DNA from: Gilliamella apicola | GTDB taxonomy: Bacteria > Pseudomonadota > Gammaproteobacteria > Enterobacterales > Orbaceae | Direction of reading: 5' to 3' | DNA: 64,000 nt | Assembly: GCF_000599985.1 (NCBI RefSeq) | Contig: NZ_CP007445.1 | Location: forward strand, 186,001-250,000 | Shown: piece by piece, positions 48,478 to 59,526 of the stretch | Layout of the letters: every line of letters starts with the position of its first letter | How positions within the stretch are numbered: position 1 is the first letter of the stretch | Translations under genes and position numbers: made by a program | The notes under the pieces: model-generated | Told to the model about the DNA's origin: nothing | The model's database searches: none | What the model saw: the letters and a program-made list of their open reading frames with translations, nothing else

Positions 48478-49953
48478 ATGCAACGTATAACTCGAGTTAA
48501 AGTCGATGACAATAATCCCTCAAAACTCATTTTATTAGATCAATATAATTTAATACTATCGTTACTAAAACCTTATTTGACCGAACGGACTTTTTCAATT
48601 TTTGCGATACCTAAACTAATAGATAATAATCAATATTTAGCTTGGTACACAAACCTTGAAGGTCAACCTATCCCAGTTAATAGTATTGCAGATGATTCAG
48701 TTAAACAAAAGATAACAGAAACATTACAAGTACGAATAAATGATCTTGAGACATCTATCAAGACAATTATATTGGATGAAGAACAGCAAAAGTTAATTAC
48801 ATCATGGTTACCTCGAATCAAAAGTTTAGCTAATGAGATTTTTGTTATCAATGATGAACCCGTGATAATTTATAGTCTTGATGAACCTGTTTTACCTAAG
48901 CCTGTCATTACAGAACCAGTCATTTCTCGAAAATCTTTCTGGAGATGGTGGAATATTTTATTGTTAGGTTTATTATTATTATTAGCTACATTAGGTGCCT
49001 TGCTGTTCTTTTTTTATCCATTTAACAAGGAGGAAAGAGTAGAAACGATACCTCAAATTACTATTATTCCGCCTGTATTGGTAAAGAAACCAGTACCTGA
49101 GCCAATTGTTGAACCTTCTAAAGAAGAACCTAAATCCGTTGAAAAATTAGAACCAGCAAAGTCACCAATTGAAGATAAAAAACAAGATATCAAGATAAAA
49201 GTTGCGCCTAAACCGGTGCCAAAAGTCAAAAATCCTCCAAATTGTATTACTAAAGAAGAAATAAAAAATAATCCTAATCCATCAAAAATGATTATTGTGT
49301 TTGATAATTCTTTATCCATGACTGCAACGTTAGCTGAACCGCCATCCGAAGTAGAGCAATTCTTTCAATATTTAAGTTACGGTTATCCAAGTTATATGTC
49401 AGAACAAGATAAAATTAAATATTATAACAAGATGACTCGTTTACCAAGCCGTTTGTCGGCAAGTAAAAAGGTAGCTTTATCAAGTATTGATAAAATACAA
49501 CCTAATATTGGCATTTCGCTTGTAACTTTAAATCATTGTCCTGCAGCAAATGCTACACAATTTTATGATTATTCCAGCCGTAGTATTTTAAAAAATAACA
49601 TAAATAGACTTAATCCATCCGCTGTTGGAGGTGGAGGAACGCCACTTTATAGTGGTTTAGAGAAAGCAAGTAGCATGCTTGATGGTGTTAAACGTGAAGA
49701 TTATATTTTGATCATTAGTGATGGCGAAGATAACTGCTCTAAGAACAATATTTGTACTTTAGCAAATTATATTGCTACAAAAAAACCAAAGTTAAAAATT
49801 AATATTGTTGATATTGCAGGTGAACATAAAATTGATTGTGTTGCTAATATGACTGGTGGAAAAGTTTATATAGCTCAGAGTCCAAAAGATATGATTAAAC
49901 AGATGAATAAAGCTGTTTCTGATCTAAAGGTAGATAGGCCTGTGTGTCAATAA
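48478..49953 (+). CDS. Bitopic vWA-domain protein, copy 2
   Basis: A 491-residue paralogue of the preceding gene, similar from end to end: MQRITRVKVDDNN, LKPYLTERTFSIFAIP, IKSLANEIFVINDEPVI, a WRWW boundary, a membrane helix (about 158-180) and a vWA with MIDAS D276-N-S278-L-S280. The linker (200-255) is longer, Lys/Glu/Pro-rich, and lacks the neat PVPEP repeat. The six Cys of the vWA are conserved (NCITK, HCPAA, NCSKN, ICTLA, DCVAN and the C-terminal VCQ). It is the last gene of the cluster, followed by a strong terminator. Confidence 0.82.
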   Translation: MQRITRVKVDDNNPSKLILLDQYNLILSLLKPYLTERTFSIFAIPKLIDNNQYLAWYTNLEGQPIPVNSIADDSVKQKITETLQVRINDLETSIKTIILDEEQQKLITSWLPRIKSLANEIFVINDEPVIIYSLDEPVLPKPVITEPVISRKSFWRWWNILLLGLLLLLATLGALLFFFYPFNKEERVETIPQITIIPPVLVKKPVPEPIVEPSKEEPKSVEKLEPAKSPIEDKKQDIKIKVAPKPVPKVKNPPNCITKEEIKNNPNPSKMIIVFDNSLSMTATLAEPPSEVEQFFQYLSYGYPSYMSEQDKIKYYNKMTRLPSRLSASKKVALSSIDKIQPNIGISLVTLNHCPAANATQFYDYSSRSILKNNINRLNPSAVGGGGTPLYSGLEKASSMLDGVKREDYILIISDGEDNCSKNNICTLANYIATKKPKLKINIVDIAGEHKIDCVANMTGGKVYIAQSPKDMIKQMNKAVSDLKVDRPVCQ

Positions 49954-50019
49954 ATTCTTTTATTTAACTGATTAAATAGATTGAATAAAAGGATAAACAA
50001 TAATATTAATTGTTATAAA

Positions 50020-50045
50020 AAACCAGACAGTTGTCTGGTTTTTTT
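50020..50045. terminator. Bidirectional terminator between the srf cluster and gyrB
   Basis: Near-perfect stem AAACCAGACA / TGTCTGGTTT with T run on the plus side and AAAAAA (T run on minus) on the other; serves both converging units. Confidence 0.9.
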
Positions 50046-50071
50046 AGTTATTTTTTATTGAAAAAACAATT

Positions 50072-52495
<2,424 letters not shown>

Positions 52496-52525
52496 TTATT
52501 TGGTTGGTTATATCGTTCTGTATTT

Positions 52526-53599
52526 CTAGGAAATTATACCAGATTTTATGTGAAAAATCTTATCATTTTCATTGATCATATGGGTAATCTGATCTTGACT
52601 AACTGCGGTAATAAATACTTGCGAATTAGCTAATTTTAAACGCTTTGCCAGTAATTCTCGTTTGGTGTTATCCAATTCAGAAGCAAAATCATCAATCAAA
52701 TAAACACAAGGTTGTGAGTTTTGTTTTGAATAGTACTCACCTTGAGAAAGGCGTAACGCGCACATTAATAATTTCAATTGACCTCGAGACAAAAGATCTT
52801 CAATAGGAATATTATCGACACGTAATCGAATATCTGCTTTATGAGGGCCAAGCGAAGTGTAATTAATGAATTTGTCTCTTTCATATTGTTTACGTAATAT
52901 TTCGGAATATTCAATACTATGTTCCCAACCTTGATAAAATTGACAATTAATTTGATATTCAGGTAGAAAATCTTGGCAAGTATGAATAATCTCAGGGAAA
53001 ATATTTTGAGAATAATTCGCTCTAATCTGGCTTATTTTTTCAGCGATAGGGGTAAGTTCTTTATCCCAAGGTAGTAACTGATTATAGTTATCACACTGTT
53101 TTAGTAAAGCATTACGTTGTTTTAATAAACGTTTTAAATTATTCCAAAGATGAACAAATTCGGGATAATGATGAAAGCAGCCCCAATCAATAAATGAACG
53201 TCGATATTTTGGACCTCCTGTCAGTAAATCAAAACCTTCAGGTGTAATTAATTGAATCGGCAATAGTTTAGCTAAATCTGTTAAACGGTAACCATCATCG
53301 CCATCTATTTTTATTTTATTATCATTATTACGATTTTTTGCTAGACCAATTGTTCGGGTTTGCTGATTGATTGATTTAATTTGGCTGAATAAAACTAATT
53401 CTGATTGTTCGTGTTGTATAATTCGATTAGATTGAATATGTCTAAATGCACGTCCATGTCCGAGCATATAAATGGCCTCAAGTAGACTAGTTTTACCACT
53501 GCCGTTATCACCTATAATATAATTGAAATGATGAGATAATGATAACTCAGCATAATTGATATTACGAAAATGATGAATTTTGATTTGTGAAATTGTCAT
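52526..53599 (-). CDS. recF: DNA replication and repair protein RecF
   Basis: A 357-residue SMC-like ATPase (E. coli 357) that helps load RecA at gaps. Walker A GDNGSGKTSLLEAIY, the signature region LSRGQLKLLMCALRLSQ and Walker B VYLIDDFASELD are all present. It lies between dnaN and gyrB, as in E. coli. A perfect hairpin stands 12 nt before its start codon. Confidence 0.97.
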   Translation of the reverse strand: MTISQIKIHHFRNINYAELSLSHHFNYIIGDNGSGKTSLLEAIYMLGHGRAFRHIQSNRIIQHEQSELVLFSQIKSINQQTRTIGLAKNRNNDNKIKIDGDDGYRLTDLAKLLPIQLITPEGFDLLTGGPKYRRSFIDWGCFHHYPEFVHLWNNLKRLLKQRNALLKQCDNYNQLLPWDKELTPIAEKISQIRANYSQNIFPEIIHTCQDFLPEYQINCQFYQGWEHSIEYSEILRKQYERDKFINYTSLGPHKADIRLRVDNIPIEDLLSRGQLKLLMCALRLSQGEYYSKQNSQPCVYLIDDFASELDNTKRELLAKRLKLANSQVFITAVSQDQITHMINENDKIFHIKSGIIS

Positions 53600-53611
53600 A
53601 TTAATGAATAA

Positions 53612-53635
53612 AGCTTCTGGTCATTACCAGAAGCT
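53612..53635 (-). other. Hairpin in the dnaN-recF gap
   Basis: AGCTTCTGGT / ACCAGAAGCT, perfect 10-bp stem and 4-nt loop. No T run follows on the minus strand, so partial attenuation or mRNA processing is more likely than full termination. Confidence 0.6.
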
Positions 53636-53648
53636 AAATGGGATTTGA

Positions 53649-54752
53649 CTATAAACGCATTGGCATAACAACATAAGTGGCTGATTGATCATTAATGTCT
53701 TCAATCTGAACACTTGATGTCGCATCAGTTAATAAAAGCTGTACGCTATCACATTTTAATGTATTTAATATATCTAATAAATAGGTTACATTAAAGCCAA
53801 TTTCAAGTTCTGCTGATTCATATTTAACATCAATCAATTCTTCAGCTTCTTCTTGTTCTGGATTATTTGCTGTGATTTTTATTTGATTGTTATGTACATA
53901 CAATCTTATTCCGCGGAATTTCTCATTAGATAAAATTGCTACCCGAGATAATGCATTTCTTAATTCATCACATGATACTTCTAGAGGTTTATCCGGATTA
54001 CGAGGTAGTACTCGCTTATAGTCTGGAAATCTTCCATCAATCAATTTTGATGTGAAAGTGAAATCACCAAGATTAACGCGTAAATTATTATTTCCAATTT
54101 GGATATTAATCGGCTCCTCATTATCACCTACAAGTTTAGCAAGTTCAATTACACCTTTTCTTGGAAGAATTACCGAACAAGCAGCAGAGATATTTTGTCC
54201 AACGGGTTGAGCACAAAATGCTAAGCGGTGACCATCAGTTGCAACCGATTTTAATAAACCATCCTCAATTTCAAATAACATACCATTTAAATAATATCTT
54301 ACATCTTGATTAGCCATTGAGAATTGAACTGCATCAATAAGTCGTTTTATGGTTTTTTGTGGAACGGAAAGATCAATGTCACTTTGCCAATTTTCAAGAT
54401 TAGGAAAATCGCTAGCAGGTAGTGTAGTTAAAGAAAATTTACTTCGACCAGACTGAATGATTAATCGATTATCGTCAACCGTTATTGAAATTTGAGCATT
54501 ACTAGGCAAATTACGGCAAATATCGAGAAATTTTTTCGCGGGAACCGTTGTTGCACCAGGCTCATTTGCCTCGATCAAAGGTAAATGAGAAATCATTTCA
54601 ATTTCGAGATCTGTACTTGTCATTGATAAAACATTATCACTTACTTGTAATAATAAATTACCTAAAATTGGTAGCGTCGGACGACTACTTAGTGGTGCGC
54701 TAACAAGTTGCAATGGTTTGATAAGTTTTTCGCGATCAATAATAAATTTCAT
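53649..54752 (-). CDS. dnaN: DNA polymerase III beta sliding clamp
   Basis: A 367-residue processivity clamp (E. coli 366) with three repeated clamp domains. It begins MKFIIDREKLIKPLQLVSAP, contains VRYYLNGMLFEIE and ATDGHRLAFC, and ends in ATYVVMPMRL, the hydrophobic partner-binding C-terminus. It starts 16 nt after dnaA. Confidence 0.98.
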   Translation of the reverse strand: MKFIIDREKLIKPLQLVSAPLSSRPTLPILGNLLLQVSDNVLSMTSTDLEIEMISHLPLIEANEPGATTVPAKKFLDICRNLPSNAQISITVDDNRLIIQSGRSKFSLTTLPASDFPNLENWQSDIDLSVPQKTIKRLIDAVQFSMANQDVRYYLNGMLFEIEDGLLKSVATDGHRLAFCAQPVGQNISAACSVILPRKGVIELAKLVGDNEEPINIQIGNNNLRVNLGDFTFTSKLIDGRFPDYKRVLPRNPDKPLEVSCDELRNALSRVAILSNEKFRGIRLYVHNNQIKITANNPEQEEAEELIDVKYESAELEIGFNVTYLLDILNTLKCDSVQLLLTDATSSVQIEDINDQSATYVVMPMRL

Positions 54753-54768
54753 AATGTTGATTCTTTTT

Positions 54769-56127
54769 CTAGGTTGATAATGTTCGAATTAAATTAGAAT
54801 AATCTTCTTTAATATCATTGTTTTCTTCTTTTAATTCTGCAATTTTACGGCATGCATGTAATACTGTTGTGTGATCTCTTCCTCCAAATCCATCCCCAAT
54901 TTCAGGAAGACTTTTGTTCGTTAACTCTTTCGCTAACGCCATGGCAACTTGACGAGGCCTTGCAACAGATCGTGAACGACGTTTTGATAACAAATCAGAT
55001 ACTTTGATCTTATAATATTCAGCAACTGTTTTTTGTATATTTTCAATAGTTACAAGTTTTTCTTGCAAAGCAAGTAAATCTTTTAGAGCATCTTTTACAA
55101 AATCAATAGTAATAGATTTACCAGTAAAATTAGCATTCGCAATAACGCGATTAAGCGCGCCTTCTAATTCACGTACATTGGAACGTAAACGTTTAGCAAT
55201 AAAAAAAGCAACTTCTTCTAGTAGTTTAATATTATTTTCTTCTGCTTTCTTCATTAGTATTGCCACACGAGTTTCAAGTTCTGGCGGCTCTATTGCTATT
55301 GTTAATCCCCATCCAAAACGTGATTTTAAGCGATCTTCTACACCATTTATCTCTTTTGGATAGCGATCTGAGGTTAATATAATTTGTTGATTACCCTCTA
55401 ATAGTGAATTAAAAGTATGAAAGAATTCTTCTTGAGAACGTTCTTTATTAGCAAAAAATTGTATGTCATCAATAAGCAATGCATCAACAGAACGATAATA
55501 GTTTTTAAACTCTTCAATCGCATTATTTTGCAAGGCTTTTACCATATCTTGTACAAAACGTTCTGAATGCATATAAACAACTTTTGCATTATCTTTTTCT
55601 TCTAGTATTTGATTACCAACAGCATGCAATAAATGAGTTTTACCTAATCCAGTTGAACCATATAAAAACAATGGGTTATAAGCCTTTCCTGGATTCTGTG
55701 CAACTTGCTTGGCAGCAGCAACAGCAAGTTGATTAGACTTACCTTCAACAAAGCTATTAAATGTGTGTTTATGATTAATACCAGAATGATAACTGTGATT
55801 ATTATTAATTTCTTTAGTCATTTTCCAAGCAGGAACTAGTTCTGCTTTTGGTTGTTCATTTTTGACTTTTTTGTCTATCGAAAGGGTTGAACCAACTTCA
55901 AGATGCAATTTTAAAGAATCATTATTAAAATGCTTATTAAGTAATTGAGATATTGTTGTTAAATATTTATTTCTGACCCAATCTAAAACAAATCTATTAG
56001 GAGCATAAATATAGAGTTTGTTATCAACCATTTCCGCTTGCAATGGTCGAATCCATAAATTAAATTCAGTTGTCGGAAGCTCTTCTTGTAATTGAGAAAG
56101 ACAATCTTGCCAAATAGCGGTAGGCAC
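54769..56127 (-). CDS. dnaA: Chromosomal replication initiator DnaA
   Basis: 452 residues from GTG 56127, chosen because AAAGGAG lies 5 nt upstream and the product then begins (M)[20 protein letters not shown], matching the E. coli N-terminus; the frame is open further, but those residues are not DnaA-like. Domain I (1-90) is followed by the AAA+ core (Walker [16 protein letters not shown], Walker [12 protein letters not shown]) and domain IV with [15 protein letters not shown], which reads the DnaA box. A TTACCCACA box upstream suggests autoregulation. ompA lies upstream on the same strand. Confidence 0.98.
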   Translation of the reverse strand: MPTAIWQDCLSQLQEELPTTEFNLWIRPLQAEMVDNKLYIYAPNRFVLDWVRNKYLTTISQLLNKHFNNDSLKLHLEVGSTLSIDKKVKNEQPKAELVPAWKMTKEINNNHSYHSGINHKHTFNSFVEGKSNQLAVAAAKQVAQNPGKAYNPLFLYGSTGLGKTHLLHAVGNQILEEKDNAKVVYMHSERFVQDMVKALQNNAIEEFKNYYRSVDALLIDDIQFFANKERSQEEFFHTFNSLLEGNQQIILTSDRYPKEINGVEDRLKSRFGWGLTIAIEPPELETRVAILMKKAEENNIKLLEEVAFFIAKRLRSNVRELEGALNRVIANANFTGKSITIDFVKDALKDLLALQEKLVTIENIQKTVAEYYKIKVSDLLSKRRSRSVARPRQVAMALAKELTNKSLPEIGDGFGGRDHTTVLHACRKIAELKEENNDIKEDYSNLIRTLST

Positions 56128-56181
56128 AGCAACTCCTTTAATTTTAATTATTAACAATGCTTTTGTAATTATAATCTTTTT

Positions 56182-56190
56182 TGTGGGTAA
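56182..56190 (-). promoter_or_regulatory. Candidate DnaA box upstream of dnaA
   Basis: TTACCCACA on the minus strand, one mismatch to TTATCCACA, 55 nt before the dnaA start. A single box, so possible autorepression rather than an origin. Confidence 0.4.
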
Positions 56191-56244
56191 TTTATAGATA
56201 GAAGCGACTATATAATTTAATGAATAAAAATTATATAGATAAAA

Positions 56245-56265
56245 AAACCCGGTTTAACCGGGTTT
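56245..56265 (-). terminator. ompA terminator
   Basis: AAACCCGG / CCGGGTTT stem, 5-nt loop, with T run on the minus strand (A run 56241-56247 on plus). It lies 18 nt past the ompA stop and insulates dnaA. Confidence 0.9.
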
Positions 56266-56282
56266 TTGAGTAAAAGTAATAA

Positions 56283-57386
56283 TTAATGTGTTGTATCAAT
56301 AACTTTAACTTCTTGAATGTTACGTGCTTTAACTTCAATTTCAACACGACGATCTGGTGCTAAACATGCTTTTAAGTTAGCGCCACGAAGTCCATCACAT
56401 TTAGTACCTGTAACTGGTTGTGTTTTACCTACACCACGAGCACTGATTAAATCAGCTGGAACACCTTTTTCCACTAGGTATTTCATTACTGAATGTGCAC
56501 GTTGTTCAGATAGTTTTTGATTATAAGTATCTGAACCGATACGGTCTGTATGACCAATTACAACGATAGCACTTTGAGTTGGATTAATTTTAACAAGAGA
56601 TGTTAATAAATTGTCTAATGCTTGACGACCTTCAGCTTTTAAGTCAGATTTCGCATAAGCAAATAAAACATCTTCGTTTAATACATAACGGTTTTCTTGT
56701 GTTTTAACTTCAACTTCTGGTGGTGTTACAACTGGTGAACCTAAACGGTAAGTTATACCTAAAGTTAACAAACCTGCGTCTGGTGATGCTTTAGATTTAG
56801 TGTGAATATGTTGAACATATTGATATTCTAAACGGGTAGAAAAGTCTTCATCAAATCGATAATCAAGACCTAATGCATAAACAGGAGATAAATCAGTTTT
56901 TGTACCACCGTGTCCGTGTCTTTCTTTAACTAAACCACTATTTTTCCATTTAGCAATAGTTACCATTCCACCTGCACGACCATAAATATCAAGGTCATCA
57001 GAAATAAATGATATTGGATAACTTAATTTACCAGTTAAAGACACACCTTGTGCTGAAACTTTGCTGTGACCAATATTACGGCGTTTTCCTTGATAATTGT
57101 CAGTTTTACTATATTTAGCAGAACCTAACCAGTCATAGCCTAATTCAAATGCTAAATAAGGATTTGCTTGGAAACCAAGAAAAGCACCGCCGCCGATATT
57201 GCTACGATCAGAAGTGCTAACACCAACGTTAGAGTTTTCACGGATTTTATTTGCATCTAATCTGTAGAGTTCAGACCAACCTAATTTAGCACCTGTATAA
57301 AAAGTGTTATCTTCGTATGCTGCATTAGCTGCAGTAGCTGTTAAGCTTGCAACTGCGATTGCTAGAGCTAGAGTTGTTTTTTTCAT
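56283..57386 (-). CDS. ompA: Outer membrane protein A
   Basis: 367 residues. The signal peptide ends ATAANA. An eight-stranded beta-barrel follows (about 22-205; TGAKLGWSELYRL, FELGYDWLGSAKY, ALGLDYRFDEDFSTRLEY), then a short Pro/Val hinge and the peptidoglycan-binding OmpA domain (about 235-355; VVIGHTDRIGSDTYNQKLSE, DRRVEIEVKAR). Two Cys in the C-domain flank a loop, as in E. coli OmpA. It tethers the outer membrane to the wall. It is transcribed toward dnaA but separated from it by a terminator. Confidence 0.95.
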   Translation of the reverse strand: MKKTTLALAIAVASLTATAANAAYEDNTFYTGAKLGWSELYRLDANKIRENSNVGVSTSDRSNIGGGAFLGFQANPYLAFELGYDWLGSAKYSKTDNYQGKRRNIGHSKVSAQGVSLTGKLSYPISFISDDLDIYGRAGGMVTIAKWKNSGLVKERHGHGGTKTDLSPVYALGLDYRFDEDFSTRLEYQYVQHIHTKSKASPDAGLLTLGITYRLGSPVVTPPEVEVKTQENRYVLNEDVLFAYAKSDLKAEGRQALDNLLTSLVKINPTQSAIVVIGHTDRIGSDTYNQKLSEQRAHSVMKYLVEKGVPADLISARGVGKTQPVTGTKCDGLRGANLKACLAPDRRVEIEVKARNIQEVKVIDTTH

Positions 57387-57577
57387 TTTTTTGCCTCAAC
57401 TTTAATGTTGTTATAGACGATGTTTAGTTTCCTTTTGTTTAAATTTCACTTTAAATAAAAGAATAATTACTTATTGTTGTATTAATTATGTTATACATAA
57501 TCTTAATTGATTATAGCATATCTTATATGCAAATCTACATCTAATAATATCGCGTTCAAAAAATTTAAACAATGCTA

Positions 57578-58486
57578 TCAAAATATTTTGTTAATCACCA
57601 TAGAAAAACCATTTATTGTATTTGATAACACTTTTGACATAATAAGAAAGTCAGCTTCAAGTCGTTTATCGAATTCTTCTGAGCTTATATCTTCGTTTTC
57701 ATCTAGTATAATAGAATCAAATTTAATTCGTTTAAAAGTTAGGTCAGAATTGATGATAAAGTTAACGCCCCTTTCATCGACAATTTTCATTTTAGTTATC
57801 CATTTTCCAGAATCAAAATGAACGCGCATTTCATCGCTTGTAATTTCTTGATTTTTACAGCTAATAATTCCGTTACCTTCAAGTGGATCTTTAAGTTCAG
57901 CTTGGTCGCCTAATATAAAAGGTGAAAAGTTAAGCTTTTCTTTAACCCATGTGGTCATAATCTGTTCAAACGGTTTATCAATTGATAGTGGTGTTAATGC
58001 TAACGCACCAAGTTCTTTACGTAATATTGCTAAAATATCTTCAGCTTGTTTAAAACTGCTACAATCAACAACAATCCGTTTATTTTCTGTATCAATCCAA
58101 ATCCAATAATGATTATATTTACTAAAAGCCCTTGGCATTAAATCAATCATAACTTCATCTTTCAAGCTAGCTTTCTCGTTTTTTGTAAGTTTCCTACTTA
58201 GAGCTTGCTCTTGTTTATCAATTTTTTCTAATAAAGTTTGTTTAATGACCTGTGCTGGTAATATTTTGGTTTCTTTTTTCATACGTAATAATAAATGTCC
58301 TTGCATATCGACAATAAAATCATTTTGATTATTATCATGATAAGGTGAAACCCAACCCATTTTTGTGGTATCTAAGTTGCCACATGGTATAAACAAGTGA
58401 GATTTAATTGCTTTTTCAATAGCGTCTTTGTTGAGTAAAGTATCATTATTCAATTGGTAAATAATGGCATTTTTAAACCAGAGCAT
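57578..58486 (-). CDS. rdgC: Recombination-associated protein RdgC
   Basis: 302 residues (E. coli 303). The N-terminus MLWFKNAIIYQLNN, the TKMGWVSPY motif, KILPAQVIKQTLLEKI and the C-terminal DENEDISSEEFDKRLEADF follow the family closely. RdgC forms a ring dimer on DNA that restrains RecA filament activity. It is a single gene between mipA and ompA on the same strand; no strong terminator is seen after it. Confidence 0.95.
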   Translation of the reverse strand: MLWFKNAIIYQLNNDTLLNKDAIEKAIKSHLFIPCGNLDTTKMGWVSPYHDNNQNDFIVDMQGHLLLRMKKETKILPAQVIKQTLLEKIDKQEQALSRKLTKNEKASLKDEVMIDLMPRAFSKYNHYWIWIDTENKRIVVDCSSFKQAEDILAILRKELGALALTPLSIDKPFEQIMTTWVKEKLNFSPFILGDQAELKDPLEGNGIISCKNQEITSDEMRVHFDSGKWITKMKIVDERGVNFIINSDLTFKRIKFDSIILDENEDISSEEFDKRLEADFLIMSKVLSNTINGFSMVINKIF

Positions 58487-58611
58487 GTATTTATTGTTCC
58501 TAAAGTGTGTTTATGGTTATGATTTTAGCATGTTTAGTTTTTATTGACTGCCTATAAACTGTAAAACAGCTATAGTTTTATTATTGATCTGAACTTTGCC
58601 TATTTCTAAGG

Positions 58612-59376
58612 TTAGAATTTATAAGATATACCCATATAAATAGATGTTATTGTACTATTATCAACCATTGGACTGTTTGCTGCATCGCCAGTTAATTTAT
58701 CAATATGTACACTACCAAATGTGGCAATATTATCAGTTAATAAATATTGTGCTCCTATTTCAGCGTAAGGCGTGAATGAACTGTCAGCATTAAAGTAATG
58801 TAAATTTGAACGGGAAGATTCTTTATGAGAAATACCATAATAATAATCGTTATGTCTGCTGTTTGCCCAGTTTATGCCTATGGTTGGAACAATTATTAAG
58901 CTACCTTGCATATAAGGAATACTATAATCAGTATTGGCTAATAAACTATTACTTTCATTTAATACATCAACCCCTATACTACTAGAAAAACTTCCAAAAT
59001 TGGTATCAATAGAGTATTCAATTTCTGCTAATAAGGTTGAGTGGCGACTATCAAGAATTCTTAATTGATGATTATCAGAGTCATGTGGTTTAAATTCATT
59101 AGATAAGTAACGTGCTCCAATAGATAAACTTTGATTATTTGTATTATAAGCATAAATACCAGCAGATAAATCATCTATAAAAAATAGGCCATTATCATAA
59201 TCAATATGGGGAACTGGATAAAATTTTGAACTATAGTTTTTGTAGGGAGAATTTCCCCAACCAATACCTAATCCGATAGATGTTGAGTTAGCGGATACTA
59301 TAGGTATAGTTGATAAAGTAATTATTGATAAAATAGAAATTGCATAAAGTGTTTTTTTCATCTTTTTTATATCCAT
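58612..59376 (-). CDS. mipA: MipA/OmpV-family outer-membrane protein
   Basis: 254 residues with a signal peptide ending near VSANS. It is rich in beta-strand sequence with family blocks GIGWGNSPYKNY, YPVPHIDYDNGLFF, YYGISHKESSRS, SFTPYAEIGAQY and the ending YMGISYKF, a C-terminal Phe typical of outer-membrane barrels. MipA scaffolds murein enzymes in E. coli; OmpV homologues are also antigenic porin-like proteins. A second start, MKKTLYA at 59361, would give a more standard signal peptide. Confidence 0.88.
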   Translation of the reverse strand: MDIKKMKKTLYAISILSIITLSTIPIVSANSTSIGLGIGWGNSPYKNYSSKFYPVPHIDYDNGLFFIDDLSAGIYAYNTNNQSLSIGARYLSNEFKPHDSDNHQLRILDSRHSTLLAEIEYSIDTNFGSFSSSIGVDVLNESNSLLANTDYSIPYMQGSLIIVPTIGINWANSRHNDYYYGISHKESSRSNLHYFNADSSFTPYAEIGAQYLLTDNIATFGSVHIDKLTGDAANSPMVDNSTITSIYMGISYKF

Positions 59377-59526
59377 TTAAGTAATAATGCTATATCTAAT
59401 AGAATATTATCCATCTGGATTCATGGTCACACAATCAATACATTAATTGTACATTGTAACAAATGAATTTCCTTAATAATAATGTCATATTTTATCATGT
59501 TTGAATATCGATTAGTGAGATAACTT

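Noticed and set aside
31851..49953. Type VI secretion locus
   Set aside because: Tag/PpkA-like parts are present, but no tssB/C, hcp, vgrG, clpV, tssJ/L/M or baseplate gene is seen, nor a kinase or FHA protein, so it is not called a secretion system.
56128..56282. Replication origin next to dnaA
   Set aside because: Only one near-match DnaA box, no box cluster and no AT-rich 13-mer array; the gap also carries the ompA terminator.
57507..57821. 104-codon plus-strand frame at the end of rdgC
   Set aside because: Mostly antisense to conserved rdgC sequence.
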